Assembly: GCA_010015655.1 (NCBI GenBank)
Contig: ML976673.1
Span: 441,898 to 505,897, forward strand
Origin: Bimuria novae-zelandiae CBS 107.79
Lineage: Eukaryota > Ascomycota > Dothideomycetes > Pleosporales > Didymosphaeriaceae
DNA length: 64,000 bases
Reading direction: 5' to 3'
Position 1 is the first letter of the stretch. Every line of letters starts with the position of its first letter. Shown in pieces: positions 43,401 through 54,428 of the stretch. Made by a program: the position numbers and the translations under genes. The notes beneath the pieces were generated by a model. That model was given only the letters and a program-made list of their open reading frames with translations, was not told the origin of the DNA and ran no database searches.

Positions 43401-46400
43401 TTCTTTGAAAAGGTAGTACTGCAGTATCCAAAGTCGTACTTGGACATCATTGAGCCGCGTGGTGATGTTGGTGAAAGTGGAAGGGGGAAGACCTTCTGTG
43501 CGTGGCACGGCATGTTGTCCCACGCGAATCATATCCTGCAGAGCATTTGCTGCAGAGAGGATGCGCAACAAGTGCGATATCGCCGACATAGACGTCTGCA
43601 TATGCTCGTAGGTAAGACAAGCGAATGCATCCTTCTCGTCCCTGACTATTTGGAGCACCTTGACCACGATCTCGTCGACGAAGCGAAGACAATTCATCAA
43701 CTTTATGTGACGTTCTGGGTCTGAAGCCTCTCGGTAGATGGAGGTGCTGAAGTCTTCGGTCAAAGTCTCGATACTACGCAAGTAACAAGACAATACCTTT
43801 GGAGCATACTCTATCGCTTCGTATGCCTCGCGCAAACGTTGCCACAACGAAAGCCTCAGGCTGACAGATGTCGAGTCGAGAAATTTTCTCATCTCTTGCA
43901 ATGGCGAGGGGCGCGAGGTTGGTGAACTTGACAGCTCATTACCATGGGCAACAGTCGACGAGCTCGAGGCACTAGTATGCGTCGCATCCACACCATTGGC
44001 GTCTTCACCGTTTGTCGGCTCTGCTGCTTGCGACGACTCCAGAATGGGCTCCAAGCTCTCAATGACAGCTACCGGATCCTTCTCATCCGTGTCGAAGACC
44101 TTCAAGAAGAAATCCTTCATGCTGATGCGGACAAGCTCGCGATCCACTGCAGCGACCGAAAGCTCCGGCATCACTGCGTTGTTTTGAACCTCAATGATAC
44201 GGCCATTTAACGACTTGAAGATCTCCTTGAGTTCTTCCATTGCATATAGAACGTGTTGAGGTAGGATATCGTCGCTAACGCTCAAATGAAAAACAGAAGC
44301 CCAGATGTGGCGCAGAGACAGTTCGTCTTCTAGCTCCATGTCCGATATACAGCTGGACCGTAATTGCATGGCTTCTCGCGCAAGAGAAACCCAGCGCGAA
44401 AGTCGATCACTTTGGTGGATTTGAGTGCTTTGGTCGACACAACTGGTGGGATGTTTGATCAAGGAATACACGTCGAGGTGGAGCTCAAAAATGGTTTGGA
44501 TCATTTCGATCTGTGCGGAGTCAAAGCTGGACATCTCGTAAGGCTGAGTCTGCTCCTGCGCACCAAGGACTGCTGCATTGAGTGCCTCGAGACGCTCGAG
44601 CATACGGTTATAGATGAACTCATCAACACTAACGAGAATCTGGACCAGCTGACGCTTGAGGTCCTCAGACCACTTGTAGTGCATATAGCTGGATCGGATG
44701 CGTTCCGTCGAATCGTTCAGCACAAGGAGCGCTCCCGGCGATAGCAGCGTCTCAGCCCAGGCAAAGGCGACTTCTTGTGTGGACAGCCACGCATCGTTTA
44801 CAGCCTGGGCAAACTGTGCAAGATTCTCGCTCTGTAAAGGGGGTTTGACACACGCGTGTGCATTGCTTGATTTAGAGTATCCCAAGAACGCGTTCATGCC
44901 GGTTTTTCGGGTTGCGCCGCCAAGATCCACGGGCTCTGCGCTGAGCAGTACAGGTGTTATTTGGGTTCCCGACCTTTGTAAAGCTGTGTACATATCGCAT
45001 GCCGCATTGTCGATGCTGTCTGTGACTGGCTTTCCGGGGGTAGGATTGGTGAACAGATTGCGAAGCTCTTCTAGCTTGCCCAATCCATCCACACCGAGCC
45101 GCTCAAACTGGTCGTTGATCACTTCACGCATAAATTTATCAGCATCGATGAAGGGCTTAAGCTGGTCCTCAAGCGAGTTGCCGACTGCCTGACCTACAGC
45201 TTCTGCGGCTGCGCTGGGATCGGTCGCCTCGCGCGCTCGCAGACGTTTGCTACGAGCACGCCCACCCTCTGCGGTCTCCGGAAGCCCTGCGGAGTCGGTC
45301 GAGCGTTTGCGCGACAATTCTCGGCCATTTTCTATCGGTGTTGCCAAGTCTCCCTCGTCAACTTTTGTCTCCGCAGCCTTCTCTTGATCTTCCATCACCA
45401 CGTCTTCGCCATCTTTCGCAGCGGATGCTTCCGTACCATTTTCGACAGCGGGAGCTTCAAGCTGGGCGCGCGTGGTATTATCCTTTGGAGGCTCCGTCAC
45501 CGCTACTTGCTCTTGCGCATTCGCCTCTACTGGCTGTGTGACGGTTGTCTCGGGTGGCATGTTGAGCGTGATTCCAGAACCCGATGGGATATTGTCTATG
45601 ACGCCATTCGATTCGTTCATGTAGTGATGAAGGATTACCTCGCCCACGCCTGCCCAGTCCCATTTTAAAGGGCTGAGGGGGACGCGCTGAGGCGGTGGTG
45701 CGATAGCTTTAGAGATGGATGCCGAGATTTCAGCAGGAACCGGCGCCCATGGGAATGGATTCAGTCGTTGCCTCAGTTTTTCCGACAGCTTCTTCTTCTT
45801 CAGCGTGGAGAGTGGTGGTTGCTGTAGAGACAAGGTATCCTCCAACTTGGTCACCAGTTCGCGCTGTTGGTGCCCAGCGAAACCTTCTTCCAGGCCTGGC
45901 AGTCGAAGAAGACCGTCATACAACTCGTCGTTCCCTTCCATCACAGCCTCCAGACAGAATCTGGTGATGCGCGAGCTGCCAAGCATCGCTGCCACTGACG
46001 CTGTACGTAGCCATAGGTCCAGATCTGTGTCCTCCTTGTCTAGAGCCTCGGCGAAGTAATTCAACGCGTCGACCAGCTGCCTGGCACCTTCTTGCTGGAC
46101 AGCAATCCCATGTTCGCTGGCTGAATACTGCAATGTCTCGAGGAGGAACTGGCCGTGGTTCTTGTACGAGAGATGCAGTATCTGTGCAAGCGTGTTCGGT
46201 GCGTTCTCGTTGCCGCCAACCGTCTGCACGGGGCCCGTATCGTAGTCATCGAGAATGCTGTCGAATACCAGCTCGTCGCCGAAGAGCTCGTGGCGCTTGT
46301 ATTCGGAGAGAGACTCGTTGTACTTGAAGATTTCGGATTCGAAGAGGGCCTTGTACGCTTCTGCAGTTTTCTGGAACGACTGCGGGCCTTCGGCGTGGTA

Positions 46401-46606
46401 CTTGAGGGCGGTTTGATAGAGCTTCAGCGCTTCTTCGATCTGGATCTCCTTGGTATCGTCGACGTCGTCTTCCTCACGAGGGTCCGGTTCGACGTTGAGC
46501 GCATGCCAGGTGGACTTCATCTTTGTCAGCGGAGGCGCCGCAATCGTGCGGTTGAGCTTCAACGGGCGGGCGCGCGCATGTGAGCTCCAAGAGATCCACT
46601 TACCAT
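40476..46606 (-). CDS. HIR3: HIR histone chaperone complex subunit Hir3 (CABIN1-like)
   Basis: The long frame 40476-46520 begins MKSTWHALNVEPDP and runs 2014 codons. Just upstream, the ATG at 46604-46606 is followed directly by GTAAGT, and the intron 46521-46603 ends CTGAC...AAAG. The likely start is therefore an ATG alone in exon 1, giving 2015 residues. The early stretch TKEIQIEEALKLYQTALKYHAEGPQSFQKTAEAYKALFESEIFKY is the hallmark of Hir3/Cabin1, whose body is a long array of TPR-like helices. The complex (Hir1, Hir2, Hir3, Hpc2) deposits H3-H4 independently of replication and represses histone genes. A Ser/Pro/Thr-rich segment and a Glu/Asp-rich tail, encoded by CCT/CTT trinucleotide runs at about 40542-40612, close the protein; acidic tails may contact histones. 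Length is normal for the family. Confidence 0.93.
40542..40612. repeat. Trinucleotide microsatellite coding for Glu
   Basis: Runs of CCT and CTT on the plus strand (GAG/GAA codons on the minus strand) encode the acidic tail of Hir3. The array is in frame with the protein, so length changes would add or remove Glu without breaking it. Confidence 0.9.
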
Positions 46607-46972
46607 GTTGTCATATATGCGCAGCGCATTTAAGAGGGAGAGTCAGCGCGCAGACAACAGCGTCGCAGCATTCAAGTCCGCATGCGCAAGCTTCAGGCAG
46701 CCGTTTCAGCACTCTTGTCCGCACTTCCATGCGCGTGTCGAGTGAGTTGTCGCGTCGTGCCTTCGAGCTCCCTTAGGTTCCTTGGCGCGAACAGCAAGCC
46801 ACTTTGAGGAAGCACCTCCGTCCCGCCGCGTTCTTGTCCTGTTGAAGAACGACACAACCCTGACGCTCGCTCGCGGACCCCTCTTAGGCCCTGCGAAATC
46901 ACCACTGTCGCATGCTATTCTAGCCTCCGCTCCATCATCAGCCTCTTCCCCGCCCCGCAACCCGCCTGAGCC
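46607..46972. promoter_or_regulatory. Divergent promoter between HIR3 and ChAPs genes
   Basis: This 366-bp spacer lies between the HIR3 start (minus) and the ChAPs start (plus). No gene lies inside. The sequence CCCCGCCCCGC at about 46950-46960 is the kind of GC box found in fungal promoters, but no specific factor can be named. Confidence 0.5.
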
Positions 46973-49359
46973 ATGGTGACGGCTCCCGCTGTTCCTGAGT
47001 ATGCAACCGAAGCTCCTACACATCCTACCATCATGCGCCAATCATATGCAAATATGATACAAAGCTACCTATTCTTTTCCAAATCGCCAATTGGAAACTC
47101 TGCTATTGTCTACGCTCCAAGATTTCTGACTGCATCGTCGTAGGATCTTCGAGGAGGAGCTGTCCTCTGCCATCGAAGCACGTTCCGAGACGCTTAATAC
47201 GCTCCGAGAGCTCGGCCCTCCAGACCTTGTACACCTCATCAAGCAGCCGATTAGAGATCCAAAGAAGCAGGTACAGATTGGGCTCCATACCACGGCTGGA
47301 GGAAGGCGCTAATGTAGACGCAGGTTGGAGTGTACCACCATGTCACTGGTATAGACGCCTCGTCTTCGGCCAGCCTAGCAGCCTACATCAACACCTTGAC
47401 CTTTTCGCCACATGACAAACAGCACAAGGTGGTATCGGGTCTGTATTGGTACGGGCGAGCTTCGTCACGCGTGAGTTTCGACTGACGGGGCGTAGCTGCT
47501 ACAATGCATTCTCGCGACTGGACATGCGGGTACAAGTCTTCATTCCAGGTACCGTGGAGAGCTACTGCATCGACGAACGAGGCGACAAGCGAGTTGCGAC
47601 GGACGATTTATGGCTAGAAACCTACCTTTGCAGCGTCCTCCGCGCATATTCCTATGCCGACGATGGATCCGGCGACACCATCAAGAAGATTGTCGGCGTA
47701 CGAAGGTTCAACCCCATCACGAGCACCGAGAGCGAACACAAATTTCTAGACGCTGCAGAGCGCTTGTTCTTCAATGGCTGGCAGCTTGGATCCGATCCTG
47801 AAATCCAGGTGCCAAACCTCGTCTCAAACCACCTCACGACCGGCCTATTGCACTATATTCATACCACGGGACGATATGCTTCAGGGATAAACCTATTCGA
47901 GAAGCTGCGGACTAAGGATCCGGAGATCTCTTCTTTACTAGCAAGAGTATACATTGAGGCGGACGAAGAGGTCAAGGCTGTACAGTTGCTTCACGAAGCC
48001 ATTCAGGAACTGCCTATGGATTACTCGTTACTGGACTGTCAGGCCGACTTTTGCAACAAGAAGGGACGCGGCGACCTTGCGTTGGAAATCGCAAAAAGGA
48101 GCGTGGTCTCCGCACCTAGCGAGTTCGGAACATGGGCGCGCCTCGCCGAAATCTACGTCAGTCTCGAGCAATGGGACCTCGCTCTGCTGACGCTCAACTC
48201 ATGTCCAATGTTCACATACCAGGACAAGGACGCACCGCGGATGCCCGAACCGCAGCGAGTGTTTTTACCGATAATGCCAGAAGCCGTCTGCGACGAGATA
48301 ATAGATACTGGAGTAGACGACATGGAGCTCGTCCACCCCACACTTCGTAAGCTCCACGCTGCAGGTTTCAAGGGGACCTTCCTCAAAGCCTACATGCTCC
48401 TCACCGAGATCACCAAGAAAATCGGCTGGGACCAGCTCCTCAGAATACGAAGCCAAGTTTTCGTCATGGAAGAAGAGTACCGCAATGAGAAGCAGACTGC
48501 ACCTCACCAGCCGTCGCGAAACGCCAGTGTCACCGCGCTACGCTCTCCCTCCCCGACACCCAAAACGAACGGTGAAGCCCTTGGCGAGGTCGAGGTGACC
48601 AGCGCGTCCGATGACGAAGACGCACCGAATGGCGGATCCTCTTCATCTGCGCCGCCAGTACAGGAATCGATAGAAAAGCCATCTCACACCGTCGCCTCCG
48701 AAGTCGTCAAAGCCGGCTCCGACGACCCGCACTCTACCCCTTCTGACCCCTCCCAGCCAAACTACACGCACTTCCACAACAAGCGGCTCTGCGAGCGCTG
48801 GCTGGACAACCTCTTCATGGTGCTGTACGAAGATCTGCGCGTATACACCATCTGGCGCACGGAAATGGCGCAGTATCGCTCCCAGCAACTGCTGTACAAG
48901 AAGTCCGCAGAGGAATGGGAGATTCTAGGCGAGCTCGCGGAGCGCCTGCACCACGAAGAAGAGGCGGTCGACGCGTACGAGAACTGTCTGCAGATGAAGT
49001 TCAGCCCCAAGGCTATGAGGGGCGTGCTGAAGCTGGAGGATACGGCGGGCGGGAACGTGAGGGATGTGTGTGGTGCGTTGATCAGGCTGGTGACGTGGCA
49101 ATATCGGTGGTACTCTGAGGTATGTCGATACCCCCCTATTTCTATCTCGAAGGAAGTGAAAAGGGGAAACGAGAAAGCTAACGGGAAACAGTTCTCACCC
49201 AACCTGCTCTTCACGATCCGCAAGCTCATCGAGGAAGAAGGCGCCGTCAAGATCAGGAGTATCATCCAGGGAACCAGTCTGCCGCAGCATGTCCTGGATC
49301 TGACGCATCAGTATGCAGCACTGTGTGCAGCATTTAGGAGCAATGGTAGCGATGGCTAG
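46973..49359 (+). CDS. ChAPs family exomer subunit (Bch1/Bud7/Chs6-like)
   Basis: Five exons: 46973-46998, 47144-47270, 47324-47448, 47496-49119 and 49192-49359; 689 codons, no stop. Introns are 145, 53, 47 and 72 bp, with branch CTGAC or CTAAY. The ATG at 46973 is in a CCATGG context and gives MVTAPAVPEIFEEELSSAIEA. The family core follows: LRELGPPDLVHLIKQP, VGVYHHVTGIDASSSASLAA, then NAFSRLDMRVQVFIPGTVE and LWLETYLCSVLRAYSY. A TPR-like helical array spans about residues 180-320 (AVQLLHEAIQELPMDYSLLD). A Ser/Asp/Pro-rich insert lies near 420-490. ChAPs proteins with Chs5 form exomer at the trans-Golgi and export selected membrane cargo such as chitin synthase. Moulds usually have one such gene. 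Confidence 0.93.
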
Positions 49360-49902
49360 CTGCCATACCGTGTGAAAAATGTTTGAAAAGTGGGGGGGTT
49401 ATTCGGAAGTGACTATTCTGTGTTCGAGTTATGCGTTTAATGTTCGCGAACGAGGAGTGGAAGGTTCAGTATGGACTGGCAATAGAGGATACCCTGGTAT
49501 GCTGTGTAGTAGGGTAGCTCAAGAGCTATAATAGGGTAGCTCAAGAGCTGTATTAACACACTACTGTGACGGTACTTGGGCTTTCGTCCTCCGGCCGTCT
49601 CGTCCGCGATTCACTTTGTGTCACAGGCTATAGATATGCGGCCTCTCACATTACTACATATTGTCCATTGTGGCACCAGATATGGTCCTGTCACAAGCCA
49701 GACGCGCTTGTAACTGATGTATTCATTTTTATCGTGACAAGATCTGAGTCGCATCATGCCGTCCATATCCTTCCGTCACAGACGCTCTTTCCCTTGCATT
49801 TCCGCTTCGGCCCATGAACCGATAGATAAAAGCCCACGAATGAACATCATATACCATCCACAATTCCACGCCACCAAACACATAACGCTCGCGCGCGCGC
49901 GC
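49360..49902. other. Convergent intergenic region with a 22-bp tandem repeat
   Basis: Between the 3' ends of the ChAPs gene and RPS16. Two adjacent copies of AGGGTAGCTCAAGAGCT plus five bases lie at 49511-49554; each contains the palindrome AGCTCAAGAGCT less its centre. No gene is visible. Confidence 0.55.
49511..49554. repeat. 22-bp tandem duplication
   Basis: Copy 1 is 49511-49532 and copy 2 is 49533-49554; they differ at two positions near the end (CTATAAT versus CTGTATT). The half-palindromes AGCTC/GAGCT could fold as small hairpins in the 3' region of the ChAPs transcript. Confidence 0.8.
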
Positions 49903-50518
49903 TTAACGGTACGACTTTTGGTACCTGGCGCGGGCACCGGGACCGCCGAACTTCTTGGGCTCGCACCGCCTGTTGTCGGCGACGAGGAGCGTGCGGTCGT
50001 AGGTGACGAGGGCCTGCTTGAGCTGGTTCTTGGAGTGCTCATCGACGTACTTCTGGTAGTAGGCGATGATGGATTTGGCGATGGCTTGGCGGATGGCGTA
50101 GATCTGCGAGGTGTGACCACCACCGGAGACGCGCACGCGGATGTCGACATCGGCTATTCCTGCTATTAGCATTGCCTGTCCCTTTTTTCTCCTGCATGTG
50201 CGTGGAAGTGTAGGATATGCGCGTACCGAACTTGTCAACGCCGAGGACGAGGATGGGCTCGTAGACTTTGAAGCGCAGGATCTCGGGCTGCACGAGGCCG
50301 AGGGGCTTTCCGTTGACCTTGACGAGGCCCTTGCCAGCCTAGACATATCTGTTCAGTACGATAGTCGTCACGGGTCCTGGCTTTCAATATACCTTGCAGT
50401 GGGCGACCGCTGTGAGATGTTAGCTTTTTGCGACCTGGCGCGAGGCGATGCAATGGGAAAGGGGCATACCGGTGGCGGTCTTCTTCTTGCCGAAGCATTG
50501 CACGCTCTGGGTAGACAT
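49903..50518 (-). CDS. RPS16: 40S ribosomal protein S16 (uS9)
   Basis: Four exons on the minus strand: 50470-50518, 50393-50409 (17 bp), 50227-50338 and 49903-50153; 142 codons, the usual length. The start [22 protein letters not shown] is the eukaryotic uS9 N-terminus and the end [14 protein letters not shown] is its invariant tail, which reaches the decoding centre. Core pieces are [28 protein letters not shown] and [20 protein letters not shown]. For the last intron I chose the acceptor that gives DKFADVDIRV (50154) over one 9 bp upstream that would add three residues (AGI), because the former matches family length. The tiny 17-bp exon 2 and the introns crowded at the 5' end are normal for fungal ribosomal protein genes. 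It is divergent from the RCC1-like gene. Confidence 0.96.
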
Positions 50519-50812
50519 GATGGGCGACTGTGTGTTAGTTGCGCGGTGGTGGGCGTGGGTCTTGCGTTGTCGTCGGAGGAGCGAAGTTTGCGATGTTCGA
50601 GTGTGGAAGTGCAAAATGCTAAGCGAGCCAATCGTGGTTAGCGTCAGAACGACCGTGCTAGCAACGTTACTAAGCGAACACTTCCCTCACGAACATTGAC
50701 GGACTCCCTCCTTCATCTCGCGTCGTCTTGTTCATTATTTTTTACTTTTATTCCCCAACGAGCTAGGTATCAAGTCGCGGGCCTAACGTACAATTAGATA
50801 CATGCAGACAAC
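50519..50812. promoter_or_regulatory. Divergent promoter between RPS16 and RCC1-like genes
   Basis: This 294-bp spacer contains a TTCATTATTTTTTACTTTTATTCC pyrimidine/T-rich run near 50730-50755, common in ribosomal protein promoters. No coding frame is supported. Confidence 0.45.
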
Positions 50813-51901
50813 ATGCCTTACCGATTGTATGTCTTTGGCAGTAATGGTGAAGGACAGCTCGGTATTGAGGCGGCAGAGATAGTCTCAATACCTACGATCG
50901 CACACTCGTGGCCTCCAAATAAAGATATCAAGGTTGTATGTGGTGGCGACAACCACACACTCATCCTTTCCTCGGACGGTTCGGTTCATTACGCAGGCAA
51001 TGCCGAGAAGAACCAGTTTGGGTCTACGAAAGCCGGATGTACAAAATACGAGGGCTTCGAAGTATCTCATAGGACGGATGTTATACATTGCGCGGCTACA
51101 TGCGAATCTTCCAGCTACATCTGCGGAGCATTTGAGTCTGACCACGAAAAACCAACTATCTTGATTGAAGGAACAGGCCATTGGGGTGAAACGGGATCTG
51201 TTGTCGCGGGTTTTCGACCAAAGGAGCCCATCAAACACCCACTGCCGCATTCTGTTGTCGACTTCGCCGCTGGCGGGTGGCACTACGTTGGCATCCTTTC
51301 TGACGGTAGCGTCATAGGATGGGGTAAGTCACGGCTCGATCAACTAGGAACAAAGTTTGCCGCGCAACAACGCATCACAGTACCAACATTGATCCAAGAA
51401 GATATAGCCTTCAAACCCGTCAAAGTTGTCTGTGGTAAAGAATTCACTTACCTCGCCTCAGATCCGTCCTCAAGTGAACACTGTCTCCTCGGACGAGACA
51501 AATTTGGTCTACGGAGCTCCATGCCAGGCCATATCAAAGGTTGGAAGCAGATTGGCGCGACGTGGAACTCCATCTTCGTGTTATTCGGAGATGGAAGCCT
51601 TACGGCCTGGGGCAAGGGCAACATGTGGAAACTGTTGCCCGACAACCTGCCACTGATTGAGCGGATTGCCGTCGGTAGCGAGCATATACTTGCTTTAACA
51701 CGAGAGAGAAAGCTCATTAGCTGGGGTTGGGGGAAGCATGGCAATTGTGGAGATCTCACGAAACTTGGTGACAAGGTGAAGAATGACATGGTGAGCGGAT
51801 TTTGGAATGAGATCGACATACCCGGCACTATCAAGCATATCGCGGCAGGCTATTGTACGAGCTTCGTCCTCACAGAGGTGTCGGAACAAAAACGTGCGTA
51901 A
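50813..51901 (+). CDS. RCC1-repeat protein (Ats1-like)
   Basis: Single exon, 362 codons. It begins directly with a beta-propeller blade, MPYRLYVFGSNGEGQLGIE, and shows further RCC1-type repeats: VVCGGDNHTLILSSDGSVHYAGN, FAAGGWHYVGILSDGSVIGWGKSRLDQLGT, FVLFGDGSLTAWGKGNMWKL and IAVGSEHILALTRERKLISWGWGKHGNCG, ending IAAGYCTSFVLTE. The blade count and the length (about 360) match the small fungal relatives of yeast Ats1, which acts in diphthamide synthesis and was first found as an alpha-tubulin suppressor. It lacks the nuclear N-terminus of true RCC1. The exact role is inferred from the family. Confidence 0.85.
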   Translation: MPYRLYVFGSNGEGQLGIEAAEIVSIPTIAHSWPPNKDIKVVCGGDNHTLILSSDGSVHYAGNAEKNQFGSTKAGCTKYEGFEVSHRTDVIHCAATCESSSYICGAFESDHEKPTILIEGTGHWGETGSVVAGFRPKEPIKHPLPHSVVDFAAGGWHYVGILSDGSVIGWGKSRLDQLGTKFAAQQRITVPTLIQEDIAFKPVKVVCGKEFTYLASDPSSSEHCLLGRDKFGLRSSMPGHIKGWKQIGATWNSIFVLFGDGSLTAWGKGNMWKLLPDNLPLIERIAVGSEHILALTRERKLISWGWGKHGNCGDLTKLGDKVKNDMVSGFWNEIDIPGTIKHIAAGYCTSFVLTEVSEQKRA

Positions 51902-52041
51902 TGAGGCTGTAGCAGAAGCCTCGTAATCTGCCTTGCATAGCCGATGGGGCTGAGTTTCTGCGCTGCCCGTACTGCCAAATATTACTGAGCCTCTACCTGC
52001 CTCTACAACAGCAACCAACCCACATCACCAAGTTAGCGACA

Positions 52042-53957
52042 ATGCCGATCACTTTCGGTGCAGTTGGCGACATCATTTCGGTTTGTCTCCTCGTCAAGGA
52101 CCTGGTCGACGCGCTCGATGAGGCTCGCGGGTCAAAGGCTGAGTATCAGTCCGTCATACGCGAACTCTGGATACTGGATCGGGCGCTCCTAGAAATCGAT
52201 CTCCTCTCGAGAACGCATGGCAATGGAGCGACACCAGAGCTTAGGAGCTTGTGTGAAACAGTCCAACGAGCAGCGGCGAAATGCAAGGTCTTGGTCGCGA
52301 ATTTCCTGGATCGAATAAGAAAGTACAAATCCTCACTCGAAGATGGAAGCAAGTCTAGAATGCTCAAGAAAGCCGCCATGGGAGTGCGATGGCTTGTTGG
52401 GGAGAAGGAAGCCGTCGAACGGTTCCGCGTGAAGATCGCAGGAACAAGCGCAAGTCTGCAAATGCTGCTAGCAACAGCGAGTGTGTAGGTTTCCTCCTTC
52501 ATCTGGCCACATGCTACTCACATATGTCTAGCAACTTGTTGGCACTCAGTAAGGACGTCAAAGAGCAGCTGAGTCAACTCGTACAGAGCAGCGGGCAACG
52601 TGCAACAAGTCAACAGGCGCTTTTGCTAGACGTCAGAGGCCGCATCGATAACGCCACACAACAGATTACACATGGAAATACGGCCCTGGACAAAGTCTCC
52701 GATGCCTTAAGGCTTGATTAACTCCGACAGCTCGGCTCCGACCTGAAGTCGTTCTTGTATCGAGTTATAGCAACGAACATTGCAACTTATCATGCTATTG
52801 TGAGCATCCAGACTGTGCTTTCAAGCCGATCCGAGCGCACTCTTATCGAAGAGCCGTTCATCTTAGAATATCCGATTGGCCGTATCGCTCCTGTGCACCT
52901 GGAGTTCGTAACGTCTTGGGATGCGTTCAATTCTGTGCTCGAGATTCGATTCCGTAACCTACAAGGCTTCAAAAAGATACAAGACAAGCAGTATGGATTA
53001 CAACTGAAGGCAACGCAAAGAGAGATAGACCAGTCACGTCCTTGGGAGCGTGCTTTCTTACCGGGTCAACGAATAGAGATGAGTTTCATCTTCCGGAATA
53101 ACGAGCCCGGTGGTCAAGACGTCGAGGACGTTACATGTCCCGGATGCCAGACTTCGTCTTCTAGCTCCTCAGAAAGAGTTGTACAGTGCTCCAATTGTTC
53201 AATGTGGTTCCGTAGGATCACCGTCATTACGGAGGTCGAACCTCCGCCGCTAGTTCCACTGCCGAATCCTTGGAAGTCGGCGGCCGCGTTTGGGAAGCCA
53301 AGTTTCACAGTTCAATTAAGCGGGCCACTCAGGCCTGGTAGACGTAGGGTAGCCAGCAGCGACCTTGATGGTGAAGACGAAGTGTGGGAATTCAAGAGAG
53401 TAAGATTAGTAGCTGAGAAGAAACGCGTGAAGAAACAGCAGCGCTTTGGAAACGTTTCCGCGGAGAAAGCCTACGCGACGTTTTCAAAACTGCCTGAGGT
53501 GACTCAGCAGAGAAGCACGACAAATCGTACGCCGGAGCAAAATGCACTGTCAGAACGTGGCTCTCTCGCTCTCGACGTCAGCATTCAGTATAGCCCCCAG
53601 ATACATGCTTTGAACAGCAAGACTGAACTGGAGAAGGCTCGAGAAGTGGGCATAGTATCGACATGGCCCGGCATCTCTCCAATATCACGTAGTACACTTT
53701 CTTTCTCTCGCCCGCACGCTCTAGCCAGCTACTCCACAGACTTTCGGGACCATCACCTCATCTCTCCTATATTACGTAGTCCAGATCCTCCCACTCGCGA
53801 GCGCGTTCTAGCCAGCTACACCACAGGCACTTGGGACGCCCATCGCATCTCTCCAACAATACAGCACCGACTGGCGCAACACAAGGTCAAGCGGGCGCTT
53901 TCGACACGGCTCAAGTGTGCCCACCACAGCCACCCTAGTTCGAAGATTCCACCCTGA
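52042..53957 (+). pseudogene. Fungal ULD-type protein gene with an in-frame stop replacing a conserved Trp
   Basis: Exon 1 is 52042-52484, then a 47-bp intron (GTAGGT...CTAG), then exon 2 from 52532. The N-terminus MPITFGAVGDIISVCLLVKDLVDALDEARG is typical of a fungal family with a helical N-terminal domain and a ubiquitin-like (ULD_2) domain. A TAA at 52719-52721 ends the frame at ALRLD, but the same frame continues LRQLGSDLKSFLYRVIATN and runs to 53957. Family members have Trp at the stop position (RLDW-LRQLG). The ULD part (FILEYPIGRIAPVHLEFVTSWDAF to AFLPGQRIEMSFIF) and a Cys pair region (CPGCQ...CSNCSMWFRR) are intact. The C-tail has two similar ~40-residue units (LASYSTDFRDHHLISP / LASYTTGTWDAHRISP). 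It is either a recent nonsense mutation, a stop read through, or an unusual splice. Confidence 0.7.
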
Positions 53958-54428
53958 AATAAACCGTCTTATCCAGCTGCCAGGCATCAAGAACAGCTGG
54001 TTTACTTTGCAACACAAGGTCAAGCGCTGGTCAGACAGGTAAACGCTTGGCTACGATAACCCGCCCAAAGAGTTCATCTTCGTTATGAATGATGGCAACA
54101 CGCCTGCCCCGACGTCACGTTGCTGGTACACTGGTCATCGACCACCACCCTTGCAAGTCCAAACGTTGCCGCTCACGTTTACTCCCTGTTTGGATTAGAG
54201 AAACGAGACAATGTACCGTGACAGCCCTGGCAGGAAATCCAGACGTGGTTCTTATCATTGAAAAGCACCGTGACAGCTCCAAAGTGTACAATTCAAAACA
54301 TCCATCACATGGTTCCACCACGAATATGAGCATCATAATGCGAATCTGGATTCGTGTCAAAAAGGCGCTACGAATAGAAACAACAAACGGTAATGATCAA
54401 CGCTCCCTAGCAATACCACCTCAGCGCA
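53958..54428. other. Convergent intergenic region
   Basis: No gene. It lies between the 3' ends of the ULD-type gene and the FMN oxidase gene; short frames on both strands have no features. Confidence 0.5.

Noticed and set aside
49776..50346. Longer reading of RPS16 through its introns
   Set aside because: The uninterrupted frame includes intron 3 sequence ([13 protein letters not shown]); the spliced version gives exact uS9 length and motifs.
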